In this document: in pieces, positions 16,524 through 24,589 of the stretch
How the letters are laid out: each line of letters opens with the position of its first letter
How positions within the stretch are numbered: the first letter of the stretch is position 1
Assembly (NCBI RefSeq): GCF_028767125.1
Contig: NZ_JAKCWP010000004.1
Span: forward strand, 62,001-126,000
Source: Chelativorans sp. YIM 93263
Lineage (GTDB): Bacteria; Pseudomonadota; Alphaproteobacteria; Rhizobiales; Rhizobiaceae
Direction: 5' to 3'
DNA: 64,000 nt
Translations under genes and position numbers: made by a program
The notes under the pieces: model-generated
What the model was told of the DNA's origin: nothing
The model's database searches: none
What the model saw: only the letters and a program-made list of their open reading frames with translations

Positions 16524-17446
16524 CTAGGACGCAGCCGGCGGCATCGGCTTTTTCGGCGTCCCGTGAAGGAGCGGATCGCCCGGTGCAAGTTCCTCTACCG
16601 TCTCGCCCATGGGCTGCGGATCGGGCAGATATTCGAACTCGCCCTTTCCATCAGGCGAAGGACCCTTGGCCCAGCTGCCTTGCTCGCTCGCCGTACCGTC
16701 GGAGCAGTTCCAGAACTGATACGCCACCTCAGATTTCTCGCGCTCCTGCGGGAAGGTCTGGGAACGGGTGTCTTGTCCAGTCCCTCCGCCTCGAGCTCGG
16801 CGATAGCCGCCAGCCACTGATTTTGGTGCATGGTGTCGCGGGCGATCAAGAAGGAAAGCATGTCGCGCACGCCGGGATCTTCGGTCATTTCATAAAGACG
16901 GCAGACCTTGAGCCGTCCCTGCGACTCGGCCGTGACGTTGAAGCGGAAGTCGGCGAGCAGGTTTCCCGAAGAGATCGTGTAGCGCGCGTTCCAAGGATAT
17001 CCGACGCTGTCGGTCGGGGTGGCACCCTGGCCAGAAACGATCGCATGCTGCGGGTTCATCCCGGAAACGATGACGTCCTCAAGGCGTGAGCCACCAAGCA
17101 CCGCGCCGACAGCGGAATTCTTGGCTGCGTCTTCCCTGGCTTCAACCGGCGAGGTCTCCAGAAGCCGCGCGATCATGGTGGCAAGCATTTCGACATGCGC
17201 GATCTCCTCGGTGCCGATGTCGAGTATCATGTCGCGGTATTTTGCCGGTGCGCGGCAGTTCCATCCCTGGAACAGACACGTCATCATGACGCTAATTTCG
17301 CCCCACTGGCCTCCAAGGACCTCCTGGAGCTGTTTGGCGTAGACGGGATCGGGCCGGTCGGGCTTGGCATTGTATTGGAACTGGTTCGTCGGAAGAACGT
17401 TGCTTTCTCCTTCTGGTGGACGGCCGCGAGGCTCGGGCCACGGCAA
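16524..17446 (-). pseudogene. Manganese catalase, frameshifted near the C-terminus
   Basis: The first frame encodes a dimanganese catalase (ferritin-like fold, converts hydrogen peroxide to water and oxygen): RPDPVYAKQLQEVLGGQWGE, GTEEIAHVEMLATMIARLLE and ISSGNLLADFRFNV carry the family's Glu/His metal-ligand pattern. At about 16760-16762 a run of three G (plus strand) seems to lack one base. Beyond it the expected tail (FPQEREKSEVAYQFWNCSDG … DPLLHGTPKKP) continues in another frame to 16524. The unshifted frame runs to 16595 with unrelated sequence. No good ATG is seen at the usual N-terminus (expected just before FQYNAKPD), so the start is also uncertain. Either a real disabling mutation or a sequence error is possible. 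Confidence 0.82.
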
Positions 17447-17705
17447 CTCGCCAACTAAAGGGGACCTCTGAGGTTCCAGTCAGATTCGCTCGCGAGAAAA
17501 TTAGTCGGTCGCGCTTATCGAAAATTGCAGGCGACTACATTGCGTGCCTGGAGTCGATGCCAATTTCGGTGTCAATTGTAAGCTTCCAGTGGGCACCCCA
17601 GCGCCGCGTTGCTCCGCAACTTGCCTGCTGAATACGTGTCGAGCGGAAGCTATATTTGACTCGCCGTGCCGATGCCGAGGCATAGTTTCATTGAAGGAGG
17701 CAACT

Positions 17706-17956
17706 GTGACGTCGGACAGCAACAGAATTCCTTCGGAATTGAGAAGAGCGCTGCAGAGTTTCTGCGGCGGCGCGCGAGCGAGCGGCCCATCTCGACTGCA
17801 AACATGATTCGCCGCGCACGCTATGCGTTCCCGCGGCTCGCCGTGTTTGATGATGAACTTGAAAGAATGATAGCCGAGGAAATTGTGGCCGTCGGTGGCA
17901 ATATTGCCTTCGACCGGCACACCAACGATCGCGTTGAGCGAGACCCAGGGCATTGA
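17706..17956 (+). pseudogene. Small hypothetical gene, apparently frameshifted
   Basis: A GTG at 17706 has an excellent AAGGAGG site and begins TSDSNRIPSELRRAL. That frame stops after 33 codons at 17807. From about 17755 a second frame gives a more protein-like, charged sequence (EFLRRRASERPISTANMIRR … FPRLAVFDDELERMIAEEIV) ending at 17956. The join suggests an indel near the CTGCAG at 17751. I do not recognise the family. Confidence 0.35.
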
Positions 17957-18028
17957 GTCAATAGCTATGTGGGCAGAACTGCAACGGTCAGTGCGCCGAA
18001 CCTGCCATGAGCCGGGTGGAGAGATTTC

Positions 18029-18406
18029 GTGAAGACGCCGATGGCACGAGTGCGTGGCCTTGGTGCTGCCAAATCGGGCACAGGAACTTTCATTGCCGAA
18101 CGACTGACTTCGCTCGTACTGGCACTGCTGACGCCATATGTGCTCGGGTTCTTTCTGTACCTTATCGGAAAGCCTCGGGACATCGTTCTGGCATGGGTAG
18201 GCTCCATTTATCTTGCACCTATCCTAGCGGCCTTCATGATTACCAGTGTCGTACACATGCGCATGGGCATGCAGGCCATCGTAGAAGACTACGTTCATAG
18301 CCACGGCTTGAAGACAACTCTATTGGTTGCAAACTGGATATGCTGCTGGTCGATCGCGCTGCTCAGCCTCTTCGCCATCCTCAAGATTTTCGTCACGCAA
18401 GCTTGA
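18029..18406 (+). CDS. sdhD: Orphan succinate dehydrogenase membrane anchor subunit (SdhD-like)
   Basis: This 125-residue membrane protein starts (GTG) with the typical alphaproteobacterial SdhD N-terminus (KTPMARVRGLGAAKSGTGTF). Three hydrophobic segments follow, around residues 26-48, 57-75 and 98-122. The second and third helices are separated by VVHMRMGMQAIVEDYVHSHG, which contains the His region that contacts heme/quinone in the family. SdhD normally works with SdhC, SdhA and SdhB, but none is nearby, so this is an isolated paralogue. It could modulate complex II under stress or be a stranded copy. Confidence 0.8.
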   Translation: MKTPMARVRGLGAAKSGTGTFIAERLTSLVLALLTPYVLGFFLYLIGKPRDIVLAWVGSIYLAPILAAFMITSVVHMRMGMQAIVEDYVHSHGLKTTLLVANWICCWSIALLSLFAILKIFVTQA

Positions 18407-18674
18407 TCTAGACGATTTGCGCATCAGGGGATGGGCATTGAATGATCGGTTCCTGGTCCTGTAAATGGCTAATGGGTTCCTGCTCTTACCGTTTCCAGTA
18501 ATACGGCACCAACTCCTGCCACTTTTCGAGACACTCAAGGAGGTTCAAAGCTCGGATGGTATGCCCGCGTGAGAGGGGCAAACCACCCCGGTTGCGGAGG
18601 TCTCGTCCTTCCGAACCGGAACCTTCCCATTCGGTCATTGTTTGCGCTGGGAGCCAAGCGCAGGAGATGGACCG

Positions 18675-18943
18675 ATGGCGACAAGATTCGAGCACAATCA
18701 TCCCGGCCAAAGAGAGCCGCGCGCTCATGGCGAGATTCACCACGAGAAGCGGATCGTCGACCTCAACACGGCTCCTGAGAGGAGATCGCCCACCTGCCGA
18801 TGGTCGGGCCCGAGCGTGCGAAGATCATCTGTGATAATCGGCCATTCGCCAGTTGGGAAGAGGTCGAGCGCCTTGAAGGTATCGGGAAGGATATGGTCGA
18901 CGATTTGATGAGCGGTGGAGCACAGATCGGATCCGATCAGTGA
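18675..18943 (+). pseudogene. Helix-hairpin-helix (ComEA-like) small protein with one-base frameshift
   Basis: An ATG at 18675 with an AGGAGA site starts a protein whose middle reads KRIVDLNTAP, the opening of a helix-hairpin-helix motif. Immediately after, at about 18777-18783, one G appears to be missing. The remaining motif (EIAHLPMVGPERAKIICDNR, PFASWEEVERLEGIGKDMV) continues in another frame to a stop at 18941-18943. Restored, it would be about 89 residues. Such domains bind DNA non-specifically. The following hydrolase GTG overlaps its stop (GTGA). Confidence 0.6.
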
Positions 18944-19944
18944 CCGCCAACCACCCTTGCCTTTGGCCCACTGTTCATGGTTGCGAGCGCTGGCCCTTGA
19001 GCATCAGGATTAGGTGGTATGGATGGCTCGCGGGACTGACGATCGCGGCCGGTGCCGCCGTTGCCGTTCAAATTCGCAGCCGAAAGACCGAGCGCGAGAA
19101 TCCACCCGCAGGCAAGTTCATCAAGGTCGAAGGCATCAGGATGCACTATGTTGAGCGTGGGCGCGGACCGGCGGTCGTTCTGCTGCACGGCAATTCCTCG
19201 CTAGGCGCTGATTTCCTGATCAGCGAACTCGTCCTCGTGGCTGAGGAAAAATACCGGCTGATTGTCTTCGATCGTCCCGGCTACGGCTACAGCGACCGGC
19301 CGAGGGGCGCCGATCGTACTCCGGAAAGGCAGGCGCACCTAATCCATGCAGCGCTCCGTCGCATCGGCGTTAGAGAAGCGGTGGTGCTTGGCCATTCATG
19401 GGGCGCGCTCGTGGCAATGGCAATGGCGCTTAACTACCCCCGCTTCGTGCGGGGCCTGGTCCTTGAAGCCGGTTTTCTATATCCCCAGCGGCGAGTGGAT
19501 CTGACCGTGCTTTCGCTGGCCGCAGCACCTGGCCTTGGCGCGTTGATGCGGCATAGCGTTTTGCCGCTGCTTGTCCGGGCTGCTTGGCCGCTTGTAGCCG
19601 CCCTGCTGTTCGCGCCAGCGCCGGTTCCGCAGCGCTTTTGGCGGTTCCCATGCTGGATGGTGCTCCGGCCCTCGCAGATGCGCGCGAGCGCGGCCGAACT
19701 TTGGCTGACCGGCTCTGCCGCCAGCCGGCTGAGCCGCCGCTACAGCGAATTGGGCGTGCCGCTGGTTATCCTCGCCGGGCGTGGCGACCACATCGTCGAC
19801 CACGAGGCGCATTCGGGCAGGCTGCACGCGGAACTGCCGCACTCAGAATACCGGGCCTTGGACGGCGTCGGTCATATGATCCATCACTCAAATCCACAAG
19901 AGGTGCTCGATGTCATCGAAGCGGTGCTTCGCCACGGGCGCTAA
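18940..19944 (+). CDS. Alpha/beta hydrolase with N-terminal membrane anchor
   Basis: This 334-residue protein has a hydrophobic N-terminal segment (about residues 27-44) followed by an alpha/beta hydrolase domain. LLHGNSSLGADF forms the oxyanion region, GHSWG holds the nucleophile Ser153, and the acid and His are likely in LAGRGDHIVD and GVGHMIHH. The GTG start overlaps the preceding helix-hairpin-helix gene; a TTG near 18995, just before the anchor helix, is an alternative. The substrate is unknown; epoxide hydrolase, haloperoxidase and esterase roles all fit the fold. Confidence 0.82.
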   Translation: MTANHPCLWPTVHGCERWPLSIRIRWYGWLAGLTIAAGAAVAVQIRSRKTERENPPAGKFIKVEGIRMHYVERGRGPAVVLLHGNSSLGADFLISELVLVAEEKYRLIVFDRPGYGYSDRPRGADRTPERQAHLIHAALRRIGVREAVVLGHSWGALVAMAMALNYPRFVRGLVLEAGFLYPQRRVDLTVLSLAAAPGLGALMRHSVLPLLVRAAWPLVAALLFAPAPVPQRFWRFPCWMVLRPSQMRASAAELWLTGSAASRLSRRYSELGVPLVILAGRGDHIVDHEAHSGRLHAELPHSEYRALDGVGHMIHHSNPQEVLDVIEAVLRHGR

Positions 19945-19977
19945 AGGCAGACCAGATCGGCCAATGTATCCAGCACA

Positions 19978-20514
19978 TCAACGACTCGGTGATGCGGGAT
20001 GGGGTGAAGGCTCGTCCGTCAGCGGCCGTGCGGATGCGAGCGCCGCATCTTCCGCGCTGATGCGCACGGACAGGAGGACGGCGTTCACAAAGGAGAAGAC
20101 CAGCGCGTAGAGCGGCATTGAGAATACGACCGGCAGAACCGCAATCTCGCCGATGACGACGAGGTAATTGGGGTGGGAGAAGAAGCGGTAGGGCCCGCGC
20201 ACGACGAGCGGCGCGCCAGGCATTACGATGATGCGCGTCGTCCACCTGTGGCCGAGCGTCGCCAGCACCCAGATCCTCATGATCTGCAGTGCGACAAAAA
20301 CCCCGAGCAACCACGGGTTTACCGCGCGGTCCCAGGCAAAAAGCCAGAGACCCGCAAGCCACAAGGCGTGCAGAAGGACGATAAAGGGATAGTGGCCCGG
20401 GGCGTGCTCACGGGCGCCGGCGGCGAGCAGTCGTGCGGTGTTGCGCCGGGACAGCCACAGCTCCAAGAGTCGTTCCAGCGTGACGAAGGCGAGGATGAGA
20501 CTTGCCGGTGTCAT
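19978..20514 (-). CDS. Isoprenylcysteine carboxyl methyltransferase (ICMT)-family membrane protein
   Basis: This 178-residue polytopic protein has the ICMT core LATLGHRWTTRIIVMPGAPL followed by GPYRFFSHPNYLVVIGE, where the HPNY region binds S-adenosylmethionine. Four or five hydrophobic segments are visible. Its ATG overlaps the stop of the type III polyketide synthase gene. Pairs of this type are known in bacteria, where the methyltransferase-like protein is thought to O-methylate alkylresorcinols or alkylpyrones made by the synthase. Membrane location suits a lipid-like substrate. Confidence 0.85.
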   Translation of the reverse strand: MTPASLILAFVTLERLLELWLSRRNTARLLAAGAREHAPGHYPFIVLLHALWLAGLWLFAWDRAVNPWLLGVFVALQIMRIWVLATLGHRWTTRIIVMPGAPLVVRGPYRFFSHPNYLVVIGEIAVLPVVFSMPLYALVFSFVNAVLLSVRISAEDAALASARPLTDEPSPHPASPSR

Positions 20515-21563
20515 GCTGCTTTTGCCAGGAAGACGCAGCTTGCCGTGAAGCCCGGCCCGAGCGCCAGCAACGCCGAGCGCTGCGGCAGACCGGTTTCCAC
20601 AGCCCGCGCCAGCACGAACAGAGCCGTTGGCGCAGACATGTTGCCGAACTCGCGCAGGACCGTGCGCTCGTGGTCGAGCGTGCCTTCGGTCATTGCCAAG
20701 GCGTGCTCGATGGAGGCGACCACCTTGGCACCGCCCGGATGACACAGAATGCGGTCGATCTCCTGCCGTTCGACGCCGGCGGTATCGAGGATGGCGGCAA
20801 GGGCCGTGCCCAGGTTCTCCTCGGCGAAGGGCGGTATGGCGCGGTCGAAGATGACGCCGAAGCCCTGCGCGTCGACGTGCCAGCCCATGATGTCCAGCGT
20901 ATCGGGCCACGTGTACTCGCTGGCGCCCGTAATCTCGGCGAAGCCCTCGTCACCCGCCTTCAGGACGCATGCTGCAGCACCGTCGCCAAAAAGTGCCGTC
21001 GCGACGAGATTGGCTTTCGTCAGCTTGTCCAGCCGGAATGCCAGGGTGCAGACTTCGACGACCACCAGCAGCACCGTTTTACCGGGCAGCGAGAGCGCAA
21101 GGCGCGAGGCGATCGCGAGCCCTGTCACTCCGCCCGCGCAGCCGAGGCCGAACACCGGCACGCGCATGACATCAGGGCGGAACCCGAGCGCACCCGAGGC
21201 GCGCGCTTCCAGACTAGGCGTGGAAATACCCGTGGAGGAGACGGTGACAATGGCATCGATATCCACGCCTGACAGGCCGGCCGATTTCAGCGCGGCATCG
21301 GCGGCTTCGACGAAAAGATCAATGGCGCCCTCGGTATAGACAGCGGTCCTTTCGGGCCAGCCTCTTTGCTCCAGATACCAGTCCATCGGACGGACGCCGT
21401 AGCGCTTTTCTATGCCCGCGGATTCAAAGACGCGCGCCAGCCGCTCGAACTCGGGAAGCCGGTGGCCGAATACCGCATGGGCTGCTTTGGCCACTTCATT
21501 TTGCGGCAGCACATGGGGAGGAACAGTGGTAGCGAGCGATAGGAGCTTCGCGGTTGTCGTCAT
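20511..21563 (-). CDS. Type III polyketide synthase (chalcone/stilbene synthase-like)
   Basis: This 350-residue homodimeric ketosynthase would extend an acyl-CoA starter with malonyl-CoA and cyclise it. The catalytic triad is visible: Cys142 (FGLGCAGG), His275 (ILCHPGGAK) and Asn308 (GNMSAPT). The length matches bacterial type III synthases that make alkylresorcinols or alkylpyrones. It is followed with a four-base overlap by an ICMT-like methyltransferase, so the two genes likely form a two-gene lipid-polyketide operon. The product cannot be predicted from the sequence. Confidence 0.93.
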   Translation of the reverse strand: MTTTAKLLSLATTVPPHVLPQNEVAKAAHAVFGHRLPEFERLARVFESAGIEKRYGVRPMDWYLEQRGWPERTAVYTEGAIDLFVEAADAALKSAGLSGVDIDAIVTVSSTGISTPSLEARASGALGFRPDVMRVPVFGLGCAGGVTGLAIASRLALSLPGKTVLLVVVEVCTLAFRLDKLTKANLVATALFGDGAAACVLKAGDEGFAEITGASEYTWPDTLDIMGWHVDAQGFGVIFDRAIPPFAEENLGTALAAILDTAGVERQEIDRILCHPGGAKVVASIEHALAMTEGTLDHERTVLREFGNMSAPTALFVLARAVETGLPQRSALLALGPGFTASCVFLAKAA

Positions 21564-21747
21564 CAGCGCAGGGTTCCTGTATCGGCATGCCCGTCCGGGC
21601 AGTCAGGCTATGAAACCACTTCGCGGTCCCGCAGTTCCTCGAGACCCACTTCGACGCGCCCAATCGGCCTTACCTTGCGCAGTGGAACATTTCCGAAGGA
21701 CAGAAAGTTGGCTAGCGCCACGAACCGGAATGAACTGGGAATGATGA

Positions 21748-22065
21748 GGGTCTCAGGGGCCTCACGGGCGATTTCTGTGTTGTGTCGACAGAGCACGCGC
21801 TCATGAGATCTGGGAGAGCGAAGGCAGGCCAACAGGCCGCGATCGTGAACACTGGGAGCGGGCAACTCGGGAGATCGAAGCAGAGGTAGAAGGGCCGGAT
21901 CACCAACCGTCGGAGCAGAACATGGATCAAGGCGGCGCTGATCGACTTCAACCGGGAGGGACAATTCCGAGCGGCGGGCCGGGCGCGGGCATGGGCAGTA
22001 TCGGCACAGGAGGGGGAAGCACGGCGGGAAAGCCGTCAGGCTCCGTTCGGAGGCGTAGCGCGTAA
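21748..22065 (+). pseudogene. DUF2934-family small protein, start codon not resolvable
   Basis: From an in-frame stop at 21745-21747 the frame is open to TAA at 22063-22065. It contains the DUF2934 signature RAHEIWESEGRPTGRDREHW followed by ERATREIEAE, then a Gly/Pro-rich tail (GGPGAGMGSIGTGGGSTAGK). No ATG, GTG or TTG precedes the domain in this frame. A GTG at 21782 (STEHA…) in another frame resembles the usual N-terminus, so an indel between about 21782 and 21800 is likely. An internal ATG at 21922 could still express a 47-residue tail. Confidence 0.55.
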
Positions 22066-22221
22066 TTCCGTGCCAGGTCAGAAAAGCGGATGTAACTGGG
22101 ATTGGAGGATTCCTTCAGATTGGCCGAAAATTGCTTCCGGCCTTCATGCCTGCGCGGAACATCTTTGGATCGTCCGATGTTGGAGCGCCATCGCAACGAA
22201 GTCAATTCGGGAGACTCCTGT

Positions 22222-22758
22222 ATGAAGCGTTCTTTCCTCCTCGTAACCGCCGCATTGGCGTTCGTGCTCGCAGGCCCGGCCATTTCGCAGGAAGCGGCGC
22301 CGGAGGCTTCCGGGTCCGGCGCCGCCCAGATCGAAATTCCGTCTACGCCCCAGGAATTCGCCATGATGGCGGCCCAATCCAACATGTTCGAGATCGAGTC
22401 GAGCCGCGTCGCACTGGAGAAGGCCCAGCAGGACGCCGTACGCGAGTTTGCACAGCGCATGGTCGACGATCACACCATGGCTTCGCAGCAGATGATGCAG
22501 GCGGCTCAGGCCGACGCTGTCACTGATGTGCCGCAGACGCTGGATGCCCGGCATCAGGAGATGCTTACGCAGCTGCAGAATGCCGCGCCGGAGCAGTTCG
22601 ACAGCCAGTACCTACAGATGCAGCTTGCAGCGCACCAGGAAGCGGTGGCGCTGTTCGAAGGCTATGCTCAGCAGGAAGGCGCGCTGGCCGATTTTGCGGA
22701 GACCACCGTTCCGACCTTGCAAGAGCATCTGTCGATGGTTCAGGACCTTGCCCAATAA
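22222..22758 (+). CDS. DUF4142 secreted/periplasmic protein
   Basis: This 178-residue protein has a clear Sec signal peptide (KRSFLLVTAALAFVLAGPAIS, cleavage near residue 23) and a mature helical domain. The DUF4142 pattern includes FAMMAAQSNMFEIESSRVAL and REFAQRMVDDHTMASQQM. The family has a ferritin-like four-helix shape and occurs in stress-associated clusters; its biochemical role is unknown. The ATG at 22222 begins exactly at the signal peptide. Confidence 0.85.
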   Translation: MKRSFLLVTAALAFVLAGPAISQEAAPEASGSGAAQIEIPSTPQEFAMMAAQSNMFEIESSRVALEKAQQDAVREFAQRMVDDHTMASQQMMQAAQADAVTDVPQTLDARHQEMLTQLQNAAPEQFDSQYLQMQLAAHQEAVALFEGYAQQEGALADFAETTVPTLQEHLSMVQDLAQ

Positions 22759-23282
22759 GGTCCAGCAACAAGGGCGTCTTGCGCGAGAGAAGCTCCGGCG
22801 ATGCAATAGCAAGAACTGCTGGCCATTTGCATTGCCGCCTGCCTCTCGCGCAGAACGCGTACTCCTACTACACGTTCTGGCGCCTCGCGTAGATCAAGTC
22901 GGGCAACAAGCTTTTCCCTGAAGCTCACATTCCTTGCGGAACCGTGGGCGATCCGCCTGCGTTCGCGGAGGCGCCATTCCAGGCCTCGTTCCAGTGGTGA
23001 TCTAATCATCGAGCGGGGACGCGAACGCTGCCGCGTGGTGGAGGAGCGCCATCGATCGCAAGGGTACGCCCAGCCGGTCTCGGGACCGGATATTCGGGCG
23101 CACCGGCTTCAGGACCCCCGGCTCCGTCGACGGTCGGCCGGAAGGCCGGCCGTCCGGGGCCCGCCGCCCCCGGGGCGATCGGCGGTTCCCAGAGGCGGCT
23201 TCGCTATTGCAACAAGACGCTGGAATTGAAACCGGTTGAACGATCGGTTCTCTCCGCACTCTAGCGCAATCGCGACGTCCAG
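22759..23282. other. Intergenic stretch without a supportable gene
   Basis: Frames on both strands are short or of unlikely composition (Arg/Pro/Ala-rich). A very GC-rich, self-complementary patch lies at about 23125-23170 (GGCCGGAAGGCCGGCC and a CCGGGG/CCCCGG pairing). It could form hairpins and sits between convergent genes, so it may help terminate both, but no T-tract follows. Confidence 0.35.
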
Positions 23283-23942
23283 CTATTTTCCCTTACGCTC
23301 CATGTATTCCTTCGTGTGGTGGTGGACCTGGCCGTCTTCGCCGCGATACTCTCGGCTCTTGAGATCGTCCCCGCTGCTCGACCGTTGCTGCTTTTGGCCA
23401 TCCGAGCCGTCCCGAGAGGTGCTCTGCGAGATGGCTTGGCTTTCACCGTTTTCCTGCAGCGCCTCATTATTAACCCGGCGCTCGGCGAGTTTGCTCATTT
23501 CCTCGTCCCAGCGGTATCCTTCCTCTACGGCCTGCTCCATGGCCTTCGCCAGTTCCTGCTCGCCGGCTTCCCTGGCCAGTGCTCTTACGGTGCCCCAGGC
23601 GGCGATGCAGTAGTGCTCCAGCCCCTGCGCGCCGGCAATGACGACCGCTTCCTTCATTTCCGCTGTCTGGACCTCGCCAACAAGGCTCTGCGCCTCTTCG
23701 ATCAGCCCACGAGCCGCTGCGTTCTGCGCTCTCGGTGATTTGCCGTCGAGCTTCTCCGAAGCTTTCCTTGCGGTTTCGAGTATGCGTTGTCCTTGCTTCA
23801 GTCTCTGCTCCAGCAATTGCGCCAACTGCTTGTTTCGAACCTCTCGACTCATTTGCTGCAGCGCCTTTGATGCCTGGCTTTCGGCATCCTCGATTTTCCG
23901 GACCTCGTATGCGAGCAGCTCCTGGGCAGTTTGGATAGGCAT
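23283..23942 (-). CDS. DUF892 (YciE/YciF-like) ferritin-like protein
   Basis: This 219-residue protein begins TAQELLAYEVRKIEDAESQA, the DUF892 N-terminal helix, and contains further long helices (EMKEAVVIAGAQGLEHYCIA; VEEGYRWDEEMSKLAERRVN). The Glu/His pattern suggests a di-metal four-helix bundle. The last 50 residues are a hydrophilic tail (SQSTSRDGSDGQKQ … HHHTKEYMERKGK). Family members are stress-induced in enterobacteria, function uncertain. It lies in the same accessory region as the manganese catalase. Confidence 0.85.
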   Translation of the reverse strand: MPIQTAQELLAYEVRKIEDAESQASKALQQMSREVRNKQLAQLLEQRLKQGQRILETARKASEKLDGKSPRAQNAAARGLIEEAQSLVGEVQTAEMKEAVVIAGAQGLEHYCIAAWGTVRALAREAGEQELAKAMEQAVEEGYRWDEEMSKLAERRVNNEALQENGESQAISQSTSRDGSDGQKQQRSSSGDDLKSREYRGEDGQVHHHTKEYMERKGK

Positions 23943-24067
23943 GGCAGGTCCCTTTCCTCAGTATTTGGATATCATGGCACCGAACCGCGTCCGGGGTTCA
24001 CTGTTCCTGAGGGTGAGCAAAATTCGGTTGCTCGGAAAAGATCCAATCGAAGTCACGGTCGCCTCGC

Positions 24068-24577
24068 TTACCGTCTGTACCTTTTGCGGCGACTGAGAAG
24101 CATGAGGGCCAAGGCGGAAGCTGCGGCCAGAACGGCTGCCTTCCGGACCAAACCTGTCTTGTTGTGCTTCCATTCCGCGCGAAGGCCCATTTCGGCGGGT
24201 AGGTTGGGGATTCGTCCTTGGAGGAGATCTCCCAACACCCCTTCCACCATGTTGATCCGGTCGGCCGCAAGCAGCATCAGCCAATGCCGCCAATCCGATT
24301 CGCTGTAGCCAAAGGCGATCCTGCGGATAGAGCCGCTGAGACCGCGGGGTGGCACGGAAGTGCCGAAGACGGCAGGCAGGCGATTGTGCTCGATGGATCG
24401 GAGCACTTCCACCCGGGGCTCCTGGAGCGACGGCCTGTCCCACGTCATCGCGCGTTCCTCGTCGCCGGCCCGGTCCCGGTAGGGATAGGTTGGGTCGTTG
24501 CGCGGATCGGCATCCACGCCCCAGCCCGTGACGGTAGCGGGGTTTACTTTTTGCTGCTTGGTGATGAATGATGGCAT
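24068..24577 (-). CDS. Hypothetical protein with C-terminal membrane helix
   Basis: This 169-residue protein of unrecognised family has a hydrophilic N-terminal two-thirds and one hydrophobic segment near residues 145-161 (AAVLAAASALALMLLS) followed by a basic SRRKRYRR end. It is therefore probably tail-anchored with the bulk in the cytoplasm. It starts 13 bases after the stop of the zinc alcohol dehydrogenase on the same strand and is probably co-transcribed with it. Confidence 0.7.
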   Translation of the reverse strand: MPSFITKQQKVNPATVTGWGVDADPRNDPTYPYRDRAGDEERAMTWDRPSLQEPRVEVLRSIEHNRLPAVFGTSVPPRGLSGSIRRIAFGYSESDWRHWLMLLAADRINMVEGVLGDLLQGRIPNLPAEMGLRAEWKHNKTGLVRKAAVLAAASALALMLLSRRKRYRR

Positions 24578-24589
24578 CGCCGCCCCGCC

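Noticed and set aside
23125-23170. GC-rich self-complementary patch considered as a transposon end or terminator
   Set aside because: The pairings are short and overlapping, with no T-tract, target duplication or second copy in the window; it is mentioned only within the intergenic entry.
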